DNA from: an uncultured Oscillospiraceae bacterium
GTDB lineage: Bacteria; Bacillota; Clostridia; Oscillospirales; Oscillospiraceae
Assembly: GCA_934589145.1 (NCBI GenBank)
Contig: CAKTNW010000005.1
Span: forward strand, 1-64,000
DNA: 64,000 bases
Direction: 5' to 3'
The translations under genes and the position numbers were made by a program. Every line of letters begins with the position of its first letter. Positions within the stretch are counted from its first letter, which is position 1. Under the pieces are notes generated by a model that saw only the letters and a program-made list of their open reading frames with translations, did no database searches and was not told where the DNA came from. This document shows, in pieces, positions 1 to 8,261 of the stretch.

Positions 1-650
1 ATGGTCATGGCGTGGGCGTCCTTGCCCAGCTTCTTGCGGATCAGCTCGGTGCCGCCCAGCATGTTGCTCCACTGGTCGTCACCGCCGAACTGCATGTTGC
101 AGCCGTAATGCTGGAACATGTAGTAGAAGTCGTAGCTCTGCATGATCATGTAGTTGAACTCCAGGAAGCTCAGACCGCGCTCCATACGCTGCTCGTAGCA
201 GCGGGCGCGGAGCATGTTGTTCACGGAGAAGCAGCCGCCCACCTCGCGCAGCAGCTCGATATAGTTCAGGGGCTTCAGCCACTCGGAGTTATACAGCATC
301 AGTGCCTTGCCGTCGGAGAAGTCGATGAACTTTTCCATCTGACGCTTGAAGCACTCGGCATTGTGCTTGATGGTCTCCGTCGTCAGCATCTGGCGCATAT
401 CGGTACGGCCGGAGGGGTCGCCGATCAGGGTGGTGCCGTCGCCGATCAGGGCGATGGGCTTGTTGCCCGCCATCTGCAGACGCTTCATCAGGCACAGGGC
501 CATAAAGTGACCCACATGCAGGGAATCGGCCGTGCAGTCAAAGCCGATGTAGAAGGTGGCCTTGCCGTTGTTGACCATCTCGCGGATCTCTTCCTCATTG
601 GTGACCTGGGCGATCAAGCCGCGGGCCTGCAGTTCTTCATAAATACCCAT
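1..650 (-). CDS. tyrS: Tyrosine--tRNA ligase, N-terminal part (truncated by window edge)
   Basis: Charges tRNA-Tyr with tyrosine in the cytoplasm. The visible 216 codons run from an ATG at 650 and leave the window without a stop, so only the N-terminal catalytic half is present. The class I signature appears as SLHVGHF around residue 43, followed by the GDGTTLIGDPSGR stretch and the GGDDQWSN stretch near residue 200, all typical of bacterial TyrRS. The KMSKS loop and S4 domain would lie outside. The gene is read behind a T-box leader whose specifier codon is UAC, which independently supports the tyrosine assignment. The start is chosen because an AAAGGA-type ribosome site lies just upstream and the family N-terminus (MGIYEELQARG) fits. 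Confidence 0.95.
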   Translation of the reverse strand, partial: MGIYEELQARGLIAQVTNEEEIREMVNNGKATFYIGFDCTADSLHVGHFMALCLMKRLQMAGNKPIALIGDGTTLIGDPSGRTDMRQMLTTETIKHNAECFKRQMEKFIDFSDGKALMLYNSEWLKPLNYIELLREVGGCFSVNNMLRARCYEQRMERGLSFLEFNYMIMQSYDFYYMFQHYGCNMQFGGDDQWSNMLGGTELIRKKLGKDAHAMT

Positions 651-714
651 TTTTCTTACATTCCTTTCCTATACGATCTGTGATGTTGAGTTTTTTTGAC
701 AAGAGGGGCGGCAA

Positions 715-748
715 AATAAAAACGCCCCCTGTCCTTAGACAGAGGGCG
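715..748 (-). terminator. Intrinsic terminator of the tyrS T-box
   Basis: Minus-strand hairpin with an 11-bp stem (CGCCCTCTGTC paired with GACAGGGGGCG, loop TAAG) followed by TTTTTATTTT. It immediately follows the T-box sequence, which would pair with the 5' arm in the antiterminated state. Confidence 0.9.
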
Positions 749-1008
749 ACAAATTATCGCGGTACCACCTCATGTTCGCCGCCTCCTCACGGAAAACGGC
801 CTCGTCGGGTGCTGACACACCCTATCGCTGTAACGGGCGAACCCGACACATCCCTACTGACCTCGAAGTTCAGGCTTTCAGAAGGCTGCTCCGGGATGTA
901 TTCGCACGCGCCGCCCTCTCCTCTTTTCACCAGCCAGAGGTTCTCTTTGCAGGCGCCGGGGCGTGTTACTTCTTCCCTTCATCACGGTAACGGTATCAAG
1001 TTGCCACT
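715..1008 (-). promoter_or_regulatory. T-box riboswitch, tyrosine-specific (UAC specifier), upstream of tyrS
   Basis: Leader that senses uncharged tRNA-Tyr and switches between terminator and antiterminator. On the minus strand the conserved T-box sequence AGGTGGTACCGCG lies at 770-758. The specifier context GAATACATCCCGGAGC lies near 903-888, with the UAC codon at 900-898. The characteristic Stem I AG-bulge/GNUG-like block is seen near 990-920. A competing terminator hairpin, CGCCCTCTGTC/GACAGGGGGCG followed by a T run, occupies about 748-715. Specifier and downstream gene agree (Tyr). Uncharged tRNA should promote read-through into tyrS. Confidence 0.93.
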
Positions 1009-1036
1009 ATTGTAGCAGATTTTTTTCGTTTGTCAA
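1009..1036 (-). promoter_or_regulatory. Promoter of the T-box/tyrS transcript
   Basis: TTGACA at 1036-1031 and TACAAT at 1014-1009 on the minus strand with a 16-nt spacer: a strong vegetative (SigA-type) promoter placed so that transcription begins at the base of T-box Stem I. Confidence 0.85.
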
Positions 1037-1088
1037 CACTTTTTTCGCAATATGAAAAATATTTATAAATACCTCTCATAAGGTGAAT

Positions 1089-2771
1089 TTATTCCGCCAT
1101 CTCCGCCCGGAATTTCTCCGCCTGGGTCAGCAGCTCCTCCGCGCCCTGCAGCATGGTCTCCGTCACATGAGCGCCGCCGGTCAGGCGGGCCAGCTCCATC
1201 TGCCGCTGCTTCCGGTCAAGCTGCCGCACCTGGGTGAAGGTGCGGCCATTGGCCTCCCCCTTCTCCACGGAGAAGTGGGTGTCCGCCATGGCGGCCAGTT
1301 GGGGCAGATGGGTGACGCACAGCACCTGCTTATGGCGGCTGATGCGGGCCATCTTCTCGGCCACCTTCTGGGCGGCCCGGCCGCTGACGCCGGTGTCCAC
1401 CTCGTCAAACACCATGGTGGCCACATGATCCTGCTCACTGAGGACGTTCTTCATGGCCAGCATGATGCGGGCCAGCTCGCCGCCGGAGGCGATCTTATTG
1501 ATGGGCTTCAGCTCCTCGCCCAGATTGGCGGACATGAGGAACCGCACCTGATCCATACCGACGGCGTCCAGCGGCTTCTCGGCAAAGTCCACCTGAAAGC
1601 GGATCTTGCCCATGTCCAGCTGCCGCAGCTCCGTCAGGATGGCCTGGGACAGCGTCTCACCGGCGGCCTTGCGGGCGGCGGACAGCTCCTCCGCAGCCTT
1701 GCGGGCAGCCTTCTCCGCCTTGGCGCAGTCCTTTTCCAGCCGGGCCAGCGCGTCGCCGGCATAGGCAATGTCGTCCAGCTCCTTGCGGCAGTTGTCCAGA
1801 TACGCCAGCATGTCCTCCACGGTGGCGCCGTACTTCTTTTTCAGGCGGTAGAGCTGATCCAGCCGGCCCTCCACCTCGTCCAGTTCGTTGGGGGAGAAAT
1901 CGAAGTTCTCCCGCTGCTCCGCCACGGAGAAGGCAATGTCATACGCCTCGCTGTACGCGCTCTCCAGGCGCTCGTACAGGGCGTTGAAGCCCTCGTCCAG
2001 ATGGCGCACGGTGCCCAGCGCGTCCTGGGCCTGCCGCAGCAGGTTCAGCACGCCGCTGCCGTCCTCGCCGCCGTTCAGGGCATAGTCCGCTCCCGACACG
2101 GCGGAGATGAACTTCTCGGCGTTCCGCAGCAGATTGCGGCGGCTTTGCAGTTCTTCCTCCTCGCCACTCTTCAGTTTGGCCCGCTCCAGCTCACCTATCT
2201 GGTATTGCAGGGTGTCCATTCGCCGGTTCTTCTCCGCCTCGTCCATTTGCAGGGCGTTCATTTTGTGACGGATGTCCGTCAAGGCATTATACTTGTCAGC
2301 ATAGGCTTCCAGAAGGCTGTCCACCTTGCCGAAGCTGTCCAGATACGCCAGATGCTGCTCCTCGTCCAAAAGCTGCTGGCCGTCGTGCTGGCCGTGGATA
2401 TTCACCAGGCGGCTGCCTAGTGTCCGAAGCTGGGACACGGTAACGGGCCGTCCGCCCACGCGGCAGACGTTCTTGCCGTCGGCGCCGATCTCCCGCTGGA
2501 GCATCAGGTCGCCGTTCTCGTCGGGCGAGACCCCCAGCTCCTCGCACAGGGCGGGATCCACATGGGAGAACAGCGCACTGACGAAGGCCTTGCTGGCGCC
2601 GGTGCGGATCAGATCACGGGAGGTGCGCTGGCCCAGCACGGCGCTCATGGCGTCGATCACGATGGATTTACCGGCGCCGGTCTCGCCCGTCAGGGCGTTG
2701 AAGCCGGGACGGAAGGCGATCTCCGCCTCCTCGATGATGGCGATATTCTCGATATGAAGCAGTTCCAGCAT
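1089..2771 (-). CDS. recN: DNA repair protein RecN
   Basis: SMC-like ATPase that acts early in double-strand break repair by recombination. The 560-residue product has the usual RecN length. Walker A is GETGAGKS near residues 29-36. A long charged coiled-coil region occupies the middle (about 150-370). The C-terminal half holds the ABC-type signature (KIASGGELARIMLAMK) and Walker B (TMVFDEVDTGVSG). The ATG at 2771 follows a GGAGGG ribosome site. It is the last gene of the OLE-oapA-dxs-tlyA-nadK-argR-recN string; recN after argR is a common Firmicute arrangement. Confidence 0.97.
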   Translation of the reverse strand: MLELLHIENIAIIEEAEIAFRPGFNALTGETGAGKSIVIDAMSAVLGQRTSRDLIRTGASKAFVSALFSHVDPALCEELGVSPDENGDLMLQREIGADGKNVCRVGGRPVTVSQLRTLGSRLVNIHGQHDGQQLLDEEQHLAYLDSFGKVDSLLEAYADKYNALTDIRHKMNALQMDEAEKNRRMDTLQYQIGELERAKLKSGEEEELQSRRNLLRNAEKFISAVSGADYALNGGEDGSGVLNLLRQAQDALGTVRHLDEGFNALYERLESAYSEAYDIAFSVAEQRENFDFSPNELDEVEGRLDQLYRLKKKYGATVEDMLAYLDNCRKELDDIAYAGDALARLEKDCAKAEKAARKAAEELSAARKAAGETLSQAILTELRQLDMGKIRFQVDFAEKPLDAVGMDQVRFLMSANLGEELKPINKIASGGELARIMLAMKNVLSEQDHVATMVFDEVDTGVSGRAAQKVAEKMARISRHKQVLCVTHLPQLAAMADTHFSVEKGEANGRTFTQVRQLDRKQRQMELARLTGGAHVTETMLQGAEELLTQAEKFRAEMAE

Positions 2772-2790
2772 AGCAGCCCTCCGTTGCGCG

Positions 2791-3243
2791 TCAGCGCAGC
2801 ATCTGTTTCACCTGTTCGCAGAAGTCCAGTGCCTGGATGTTGTCGTGGAACACCAGGAAGATGGTGTCGTCACCGGCCAGCGTGCCCACGATGTCGGTAT
2901 CGCCCATGTTGTCCAGTGTGAAGGCCGCGCCCTGGGCCATGCCCTCGATGGTTTTCAGCACCACGATGTTCTGGGCCGCCTCCACGCTGATCACGCTCTC
3001 ACGGAAGATGGTGCGCAGCTTGTCGGCGAAGTTCAGCTTCGTCTTCTGCACCGACACGGCATAGCGGTAGCGTCCCTGGCCGGTGGGCTCCTTCACCAGA
3101 TGGAGCTGCTTGATGTCCCGGGAAATGGTGGCCTGGGTGGACTGGATGCCCAGGTCGTTCAGCCGCTGCAAAAGCTGCTCCTGGGTCTCGATGGCCTCTT
3201 CGCTGATGATCTGCAGCAGCTTTTCCTGCCGGACATTTTTCAT
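2791..3243 (-). CDS. argR: Arginine repressor ArgR
   Basis: Arginine-responsive transcription factor that represses arginine biosynthesis or activates catabolism, binding ARG boxes as a hexamer. At 150 residues it has the standard length. The N-terminal winged helix carries the STQATISRDIKQLHLVK motif around residues 35-51. The C-terminal oligomerisation/arginine-binding domain contains the GTLAGDDTIF stretch with the conserved Asp pair. The start codon overlaps the nadK stop by 4 nt, indicating translational coupling; recN follows after 19 nt. Confidence 0.96.
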   Translation of the reverse strand: MKNVRQEKLLQIISEEAIETQEQLLQRLNDLGIQSTQATISRDIKQLHLVKEPTGQGRYRYAVSVQKTKLNFADKLRTIFRESVISVEAAQNIVVLKTIEGMAQGAAFTLDNMGDTDIVGTLAGDDTIFLVFHDNIQALDFCEQVKQMLR

Positions 3244-4109
3244 TTCTCGCAGCCTCCCATTTTATAGTCAAGGATCTCGCAGAAGCTCTTTTTGCTGAGC
3301 CGCACAAGGCCCATGGCGAACTTGGACTGCCGCACACGGACTCTGTCGCCGTTTTTCAGGGAAAACGCTTTGCCGCCGTCGGCGGAGAGGTAGACGAACT
3401 TCCGGTTGGCGTCCGCCGCCTCGATGGTGATCACATGCTCCGGCGACAGCACATAGGAGGTTGCGCGGGTGGAGTGGGGACAGATGGGCGTGATCAGCAG
3501 GTTCCGGGCCGTAGGCTCCACGATGGGGCCGCCGGCGGCCATGGAGTAGCCGGTGGAGCCGGTGGGCGTAGAGATCACCACGCCGTCGCCGGTGACCTTG
3601 GTCAGGCGGCCCTCCTCTGTAAAGATATCCAGCCTGACCACCCTGGCCACAGAGCCCTTTGACACCACCGCGTCGTTGAGGGCGATGTTGCTGTATACGG
3701 CGTTGCCGCCCCGGAAGATGGTCACGTCCAGCATCATGCGGGATTCCACCACGAAGTCCCAGCTCTGCAGGTCACGCAGGCGCTCCAGCTCGTTGGCCTC
3801 CAGCTCCGACATAAAGCCCAGGCTGCCCAGATTGATGCCCAGCACCGGCACGTTGTGCAGCGCCGCCGTGCGGCTCAGGTGCAGGATGGTGCCGTCGCCG
3901 CCGAAGGCGATCATCAGGTCGGCAGCCTTGATCTCCTGCTGCAGCTGCCGCACCGGCACGCCCAGCTCGTCGCCGTAGCCGTCCCGGTGGAAGGGCAGGC
4001 ACACCACCGTCTCAAAGCCGATGCTCTCCAGAATGGCCTTGGCGTCCTTGGCCACCTTCAGCTCGCTGTCCCGATAGGGATTGGGGCATAGGATGACTTT
4101 CTTTTTCAC
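3240..4109 (-). CDS. nadK: NAD kinase
   Basis: Phosphorylates NAD to NADP with ATP or polyphosphate; essential cytosolic enzyme. The 289-residue protein shows the defining GGDGTILH motif near residue 70, followed by VLGINLGSLGFMSE, the NDAVVSKGS motif with conserved Asn-Asp, and the glycine-rich TPTGSTGYSMAAGGP motif. The ATG overlaps the tlyA stop by 4 nt and the stop overlaps argR, so it is embedded in the operon. Confidence 0.96.
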   Translation of the reverse strand: MKKKVILCPNPYRDSELKVAKDAKAILESIGFETVVCLPFHRDGYGDELGVPVRQLQQEIKAADLMIAFGGDGTILHLSRTAALHNVPVLGINLGSLGFMSELEANELERLRDLQSWDFVVESRMMLDVTIFRGGNAVYSNIALNDAVVSKGSVARVVRLDIFTEEGRLTKVTGDGVVISTPTGSTGYSMAAGGPIVEPTARNLLITPICPHSTRATSYVLSPEHVITIEAADANRKFVYLSADGGKAFSLKNGDRVRVRQSKFAMGLVRLSKKSFCEILDYKMGGCEK

Positions 4110-4921
4110 TGCGCTTCCCCCTCCTTCAATGTCTCATGGGATGCTGTCACCACAGCGCGCAGGTCGACGGCCGCGTCCTGTTCGTCGGATTTGCGAAGGT
4201 ATCCCAGATATTCGATGTTCCCCTCCGGCCCGCAGATGGGAGAGTATGTAATGCCAAGCACCGTAAAGTGATTCTCCTTTGCGTGCTCCAGGAAGTGTTC
4301 CAGCACCTCCAGATGGACGGCGCTGTCACGGACGACGCCCTTTTTGCCCACCTTTTCCCGGCCCGCCTCGAACTGGGGCTTGATGAGGCACGCCACCTCG
4401 CCGCCCTCGCGCAGCAGCGGATACAGCGCCGGGAAAATCAGTTTCAGAGAGATGAAGGACACGTCGATGGAGGCGAAATCCAGCGCCTCCGGCACCTGCT
4501 GGGCGGTCAGCGTCCGGGCGTTGGTCTTTTCCAGACACACCACCCGAGGGTCGGTGCGCAGCTTCCACGCCAGTTGGTTGGTGCCCACGTCCACGGCGTA
4601 CACCTTCCGCGCGCCGTTTTGCAGCATGCAGTCGGTAAAGCCGCCGGTGGAGGAGCCGATGTCGGCGCAGGTCTTTCCCTCCAGCAGGATGGGCCAGGTC
4701 TGCATGGCCTTTTCCAGCTTCAGGCCGCCCCGGCTCACATACCGCAGCGTCTTGCCCCGCACCTCGATATGGGCGTCGTTGGGGACTGCCGTGCCCGGCT
4801 TGTCCACCTTCTGATTGTTGACGTACACGATGCCCGCCATGATGGTGGCCTGTGCCTTCTGGCGGCTCTCCTGCAGGCCCTGCTCTACCAGCAGGACGTC
4901 CAGTCTCGTTTTATTGCTCAT
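4106..4921 (-). CDS. tlyA: TlyA-family S4/FtsJ rRNA methyltransferase
   Basis: Family members 2'-O-methylate rRNA and were historically called hemolysins. The 271-residue protein has an N-terminal S4 RNA-binding domain (RLDVLLVEQGLQESRQKAQ, about residues 6-65). A Rossmann-fold methyltransferase follows, with the SAM-binding motif CADIGSSTGGFTDC near residue 86 and YAVDVGTNQL. The reading frame overlaps the 3' end of dxs by 11 nt. The dxs-tlyA-nadK-argR-recN order is conserved in many Clostridia. The exact rRNA target here is inference from the family. Confidence 0.93.
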   Translation of the reverse strand: MSNKTRLDVLLVEQGLQESRQKAQATIMAGIVYVNNQKVDKPGTAVPNDAHIEVRGKTLRYVSRGGLKLEKAMQTWPILLEGKTCADIGSSTGGFTDCMLQNGARKVYAVDVGTNQLAWKLRTDPRVVCLEKTNARTLTAQQVPEALDFASIDVSFISLKLIFPALYPLLREGGEVACLIKPQFEAGREKVGKKGVVRDSAVHLEVLEHFLEHAKENHFTVLGITYSPICGPEGNIEYLGYLRKSDEQDAAVDLRAVVTASHETLKEGEAQ

Positions 4922-6764
4922 GGCACGCCTCCTTCAACGCCGCCGCCACATGCTCCGCGTCCAGTCCACACTGGGCGTATAGCTGCGGCACGCTGCCGTG
5001 ACAGGGGATGGTGTCCCCCAGGTTCTTCAGAATCAGCCGTCCCGGCATCCGGCCCTGCTGGGCCAGGATGGCCGTCAGCCGCTGGCCCACACAGCCGCTG
5101 CCCATGCAGTCCTCCAGCACCAGCAGGCGCTTTTCCGCGCCCAGTGCCGCCAGCACCTCGTCATTACGCAGCGGCGCGATGGCGTTCAGCTTCACCACGC
5201 GGGCCTCGATGCCCGCCTGACGCAGCAGTTCCGCCGCCTCCAGCGCCTGATTGATCAATATGCCGTAGGCCAGGATGGTGCAGTCACTCCCCTGCCGCAG
5301 CTCCGTAAAGGTCTCATCGCCGCAGCAGCCCCGGTACAGGCCCTCCCCGCCCCGGGGATAGCGGACGGCCACCGGGCCGGTCAGCGCAAAGACCGCCCGC
5401 CGCAGCATCTGCCGCAGCTCGGCAAAGCTGGCGGGACACAGCACCGTCATATGGGGCACCTGGGCCAGATACAGCGCGTCAAAGCAGCCGTGATGGGTCT
5501 CGCCGTCGGCGCCCACCAGGCCCGCCCGGTCAACGCCCAGCACCACATGCAGGCCGTCCAGCGCCACATCCTGGATCAACTGGTCATAGCCCCGCTGCAG
5601 GAAGCTGGAATACACCGCGAACACCGGCAAAAGCCCCTGCTTGGCCATGCCGCCCGCCATGGATACGGCGTGGCCCTCGGCAATGCCCACGTCAAAGAGC
5701 CGCCGGGGGTAAGCCCCGGCAAACTCCGTCAGGCCGGTGCCCTCCTGCATGGCGGCGGTGATGGCGCACACGCATTCATCCTCCCCTGCCAGCTTCGTCA
5801 GCTCCTGGCCGAACACATGGGAGAAGTCCGCGCCGGAGGGATTACGCGGTCTGCCGGTCTCGGGATCAAAGGGCCCCACGCCGTGATAGTCGGCGGGGCG
5901 CTCCTCCGCGGGAGCGTAGCCCTTCCCCTTCACGGTGCGCACATGCAGCAGCACGGGGCAGCGCTGCTCCCGCGCCCACTGCAGAGACTGCTCCAGCGCC
6001 TCCACATCGTGGCCGTCCACCGGGCCCATATAGGCAAAGCCCATGCTCTCGAACATGGAGCTGCCCGGCAGCAGCGTCTTTTTCAGGGCCGTTTTCACGT
6101 CGTGGCTGATCTGATAGATCCTGCCGCCCACCGCGCCGGTGCCCAGCAGCCTGCGATAGCGCTTCTTGAATTCGTAGTACCCCGGCTTTGTCCGCAGCCG
6201 GGACAGGTGACGGCTGACCGCCCCCACATTGGGGGCGATGGACATGCCGTTGTCGTTGAGAATGACGATCATGGGTTCGCCGGAAGCGCCGGCGTTGTTC
6301 AGCCCCTCGAAGCTGAGGCCGCCGCCCAGCGCGCCGTCGCCGATCAAGGCGATCACGTCATAATCCTGATGCTGCATGGTACGGGCCTTGGCCATGCCCA
6401 GTGCCACGGAGACGGAGTTGGAGGCATGTCCCGCCATAAAGGCGTCGTGGACGCTCTCATAGGGCTTGGGAAAACCGGAGATGCCGCCAAGCTGCCGCAG
6501 GGTATCCATCCGTTCACGGCGGCCCGTCAGGATCTTATGGACGTAGCACTGGTGCCCCACGTCGAACACCAGCCGGTCGCGGGAGGTGTCAAATACCCGG
6601 TGGATGGCCACCGTCAGCTCCACCACGCCCAGATTAGACGCCAAATGACCGCCTGTCCTTGCCACATTGCGCACCAAAAAGGCGCGCAGTTCGTCGCAAA
6701 GCTGGCGGGTCTGGGCCATATTCAACTGCTTCACATCAGCAGGGCTGTGAATGGATTCCAGCAT
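4911..6764 (-). CDS. dxs: 1-deoxy-D-xylulose-5-phosphate synthase
   Basis: Thiamine-diphosphate enzyme that condenses pyruvate with glyceraldehyde 3-phosphate to DXP, the first step of the MEP isoprenoid pathway. The 617 residues match the family. Visible motifs are VFDVGHQCYVHKILTGR (about 68-84), the ThDP/Mg motif GDGALGGG followed by NDNGMSI, and the transketolase C-terminal domain with RYPRGG. It lies 18 nt downstream of oapA and in the same transcript as the OLE-like RNA, matching the known link between OLE loci and isoprenoid genes. Confidence 0.97.
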   Translation of the reverse strand: MLESIHSPADVKQLNMAQTRQLCDELRAFLVRNVARTGGHLASNLGVVELTVAIHRVFDTSRDRLVFDVGHQCYVHKILTGRRERMDTLRQLGGISGFPKPYESVHDAFMAGHASNSVSVALGMAKARTMQHQDYDVIALIGDGALGGGLSFEGLNNAGASGEPMIVILNDNGMSIAPNVGAVSRHLSRLRTKPGYYEFKKRYRRLLGTGAVGGRIYQISHDVKTALKKTLLPGSSMFESMGFAYMGPVDGHDVEALEQSLQWAREQRCPVLLHVRTVKGKGYAPAEERPADYHGVGPFDPETGRPRNPSGADFSHVFGQELTKLAGEDECVCAITAAMQEGTGLTEFAGAYPRRLFDVGIAEGHAVSMAGGMAKQGLLPVFAVYSSFLQRGYDQLIQDVALDGLHVVLGVDRAGLVGADGETHHGCFDALYLAQVPHMTVLCPASFAELRQMLRRAVFALTGPVAVRYPRGGEGLYRGCCGDETFTELRQGSDCTILAYGILINQALEAAELLRQAGIEARVVKLNAIAPLRNDEVLAALGAEKRLLVLEDCMGSGCVGQRLTAILAQQGRMPGRLILKNLGDTIPCHGSVPQLYAQCGLDAEHVAAALKEACHEQ

Positions 6765-6782
6765 CAGGGGTCATTCCTCATT

Positions 6783-7331
6783 TCAGCGATAGAGATGCAG
6801 CGCGTGCATGATCCGCGCCACCCGGTACACCACGGCGGTACATTCGTTGATGGCCACCTTCTTGAACAGCGCCTTGCCGCCGATGGTCAATCCGGAGATC
6901 AGCGCCGTCACGCCGATGGAGATCATCACGTTGGTGGTGCTGAAATCCCGCTGCAGGGCCGCCACGATCACCGCCGCGGTGGAGCCGCTGACGATGCCGC
7001 AGATGTCGCCCACCACGTCGTTGCACACGGAGCTCACCTGGCTGGCGCTGGACAGCAGGCGGATGGCCTCCTTGCCGCCCTTCTCCTTATGGGCGGCCAT
7101 GGAGTGGAACGGCTTGGGGTCCGCCGCCGTCACCGCCACGCCGATCATGTCGAACACGATGCCCAGGGCGATGAAAGCCAGCAGCACCAGCGTGGCCACC
7201 ACATAGCCCGCGCCGCCCAGCGCCGTGGAGGACAAAAAGCTCAGCAGCGCGCTGAGCGCCACTGCCAGGAAAAATACCCGCAGCGGCCAATGGTCGTTCT
7301 TCTTTTTGGGCTTGCCTTTGTCACTACTCAA
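6783..7331 (-). CDS. oapA: OLE-associated membrane protein OapA
   Basis: A 182-residue integral membrane protein with about four hydrophobic segments (roughly 17-36, 42-64, 111-127, 134-152) and a short basic N-terminus. The region FDMIGVAVTAADPKPFH (60-76) and CNDVVGDICGIVSG (103-116) resembles OapA, the partner of OLE RNA; D105 and D109 form the Asp-x3-Asp motif reported as important in that family. Annotation pipelines sometimes label such proteins CorB-like. It starts at a TTG (7331-7329), 10 nt after a GAGG ribosome site; no in-frame ATG is better. Position directly 3' of the structured RNA and 5' of dxs is the diagnostic context. The identity is from family memory and synteny, not a search. 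Confidence 0.8.
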   Translation of the reverse strand: MSSDKGKPKKKNDHWPLRVFFLAVALSALLSFLSSTALGGAGYVVATLVLLAFIALGIVFDMIGVAVTAADPKPFHSMAAHKEKGGKEAIRLLSSASQVSSVCNDVVGDICGIVSGSTAAVIVAALQRDFSTTNVMISIGVTALISGLTIGGKALFKKVAINECTAVVYRVARIMHALHLYR

Positions 7332-7355
7332 GATGAAAAAACCTCATTTCAAAAC

Positions 7356-7372
7356 GCCGAAGATGCTTCGGC
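7356..7372 (-). other. Short hairpin between the OLE-like RNA and oapA
   Basis: GCCGAAG-CAT-CTTCGGC, a perfect 7-bp stem with a 3-nt loop, followed on the minus strand by GTTTTGAAATGAGG. It could be a weak attenuator, a processing signal or the RNA's 3' cap that separates OLE from the oapA message. The T run is too short for confident terminator status. Confidence 0.5.
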
Positions 7373-7386
7373 CGGTCATAGTCAAA

Positions 7387-8064
7387 TACTGAACAGGGCA
7401 GCATCGGGAGTAAATCTTGCGGCTTAGGTACGGGTTGGTTTTCCCCACAGCACGCCTCTCGTCGCCGATCAGGTGGTTTCCCCTTAGGTGCTGCATCACG
7501 GCGTTACCGCGTCGTGATACCCGACTGCCACTTAGTCCGCACTGCAATCCTCCCAAGGCCCCATGAAAATGGACAGCCTAGGTGATTTCCACAGCAGTCA
7601 CGCCGCCTCTTATCCTCTTTTGCAGGCAGGGTTTCAAGGGAATCGCACGCGGGCCCTGGCCGGGGCCTTTGGTGCTTCAGCTCCCCTATCCACCGTGTCC
7701 ACGCAAGGCAGGCTACTCTGCACACAGCGTTACGGCAGCAAAGGCCGGGTAGCACCGCAATGCAGGTTTCTTGCCATCGGGGGTCGATGGCGTCATCTGC
7801 CTCGTACACAGGTCGCTTACCACAGGGGGAGTACGCCTGTGCACAACAGCAGGTCTCCACGGAGGCAGGGTCGGGTCCCTCATGCCATTGAGGGGCGCCC
7901 TACATCCGCAGGCGGGCATTTCGCACGCCTCCCTCCAGCACCCACCCCAAACTGGGCGTAAGAAGCAAGCACCAGAGGTTTCACAGTTGTGCCCTTTAAA
8001 GGATTTTTAGGCCCTTCTTAGGAGACGGCAGATCTGACTAGGATACTGCGCCGCTGTTCAGTAA
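7387..8064 (-). ncRNA. ole: Large structured non-coding RNA, OLE (ornate, large, extremophilic) type
   Basis: About 680 nt without a credible gene between a strong promoter and oapA. The ends pair perfectly: TACTGAACAG at 8063-8054 with CTGTTCAGTA at 7396-7387, giving a 10-bp closing helix. Internal helices are easy to see, such as CCCTCA/TGAGGG at 7877-7894. Another is ATCACG/CGTGAT at 7495-7518, enclosing a GCG-GUAA-CGC hairpin with a GNRA tetraloop. OLE RNAs are about 600 nt, lie just upstream of oapA, and sit between nusB-xseA-xseB-ispA and dxs-tlyA-nadK-argR-recN; that order is reproduced here except for the inserted tetR. Known OLE acts as a membrane ribonucleoprotein in stress and magnesium homeostasis. 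The call rests on synteny, size and structure; a covariance search was not possible. Confidence 0.82.
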
Positions 8065-8070
8065 TTTCAT

Positions 8071-8099
8071 ATCATACCACAACTTCCGCCGTTTCGCAA
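8071..8099 (-). promoter_or_regulatory. Promoter of the OLE-like RNA/oapA/dxs operon
   Basis: TTGCGA at 8099-8094, 17-nt spacer, TATGAT at 8076-8071 with an extended -10 TGG just upstream. The predicted start near 8064 coincides with the 5' strand of the closing helix, which supports both the promoter and the RNA boundaries. Confidence 0.8.
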
Positions 8100-8106
8100 C
8101 TGGTTT

Positions 8107-8126
8107 TATGCAGAATATTCTGCATA
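8107..8126. promoter_or_regulatory. 20-bp perfect palindrome between the OLE and tetR promoters (candidate TetR operator)
   Basis: TATGCAGAATATTCTGCATA is a perfect inverted repeat with 10-bp arms. It lies 7 bp upstream of the -35 of the OLE promoter and 58 bp upstream of the -35 of tetR. TetR-family operators are typically palindromes of this size between divergent genes. A nearby GC-rich inverted repeat, CCCTGCC/GGCAGGG at 8152-8172, accompanies it. Function is inference. Confidence 0.6.
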
Positions 8127-8184
8127 TTTGCTTTCTTATGCATCCTGCACACCCTGCCCCGTCGCGGCAGGGTAGATATTCTCC

Positions 8185-8213
8185 TTGCTTTTTCCGTCAT
8201 TTTGTGGTATAAA
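8185..8213 (+). promoter_or_regulatory. Promoter of the tetR-type gene
   Basis: TTGCTT at 8185-8190, 17-nt spacer, TATAAA at 8208-8213 with TGG immediately before it (extended -10). A GTATAT...ATATAC inverted repeat (8218-8223 and 8237-8242) covers the expected start region and is a second candidate operator. Confidence 0.75.
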
Positions 8214-8261
8214 TATGGTATATATGCCAGAATATCATATACGATACAAGGAGTGAGCCCT

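Noticed and set aside
4998..7427. Long plus-strand open frame (809 codons) opposite dxs and oapA
   Set aside because: It is the reverse-frame shadow of GC-rich dxs: no domain, His/Gln/Ala-rich composition, no ribosome site; the minus strand encodes clear dxs.
7504..7961. Open frames within the OLE-like RNA on both strands
   Set aside because: Short, no ribosome site, Cys/Arg/Pro-rich composition unlike neighbours, and the region shows helix pairing and promoter/RNA boundaries instead.
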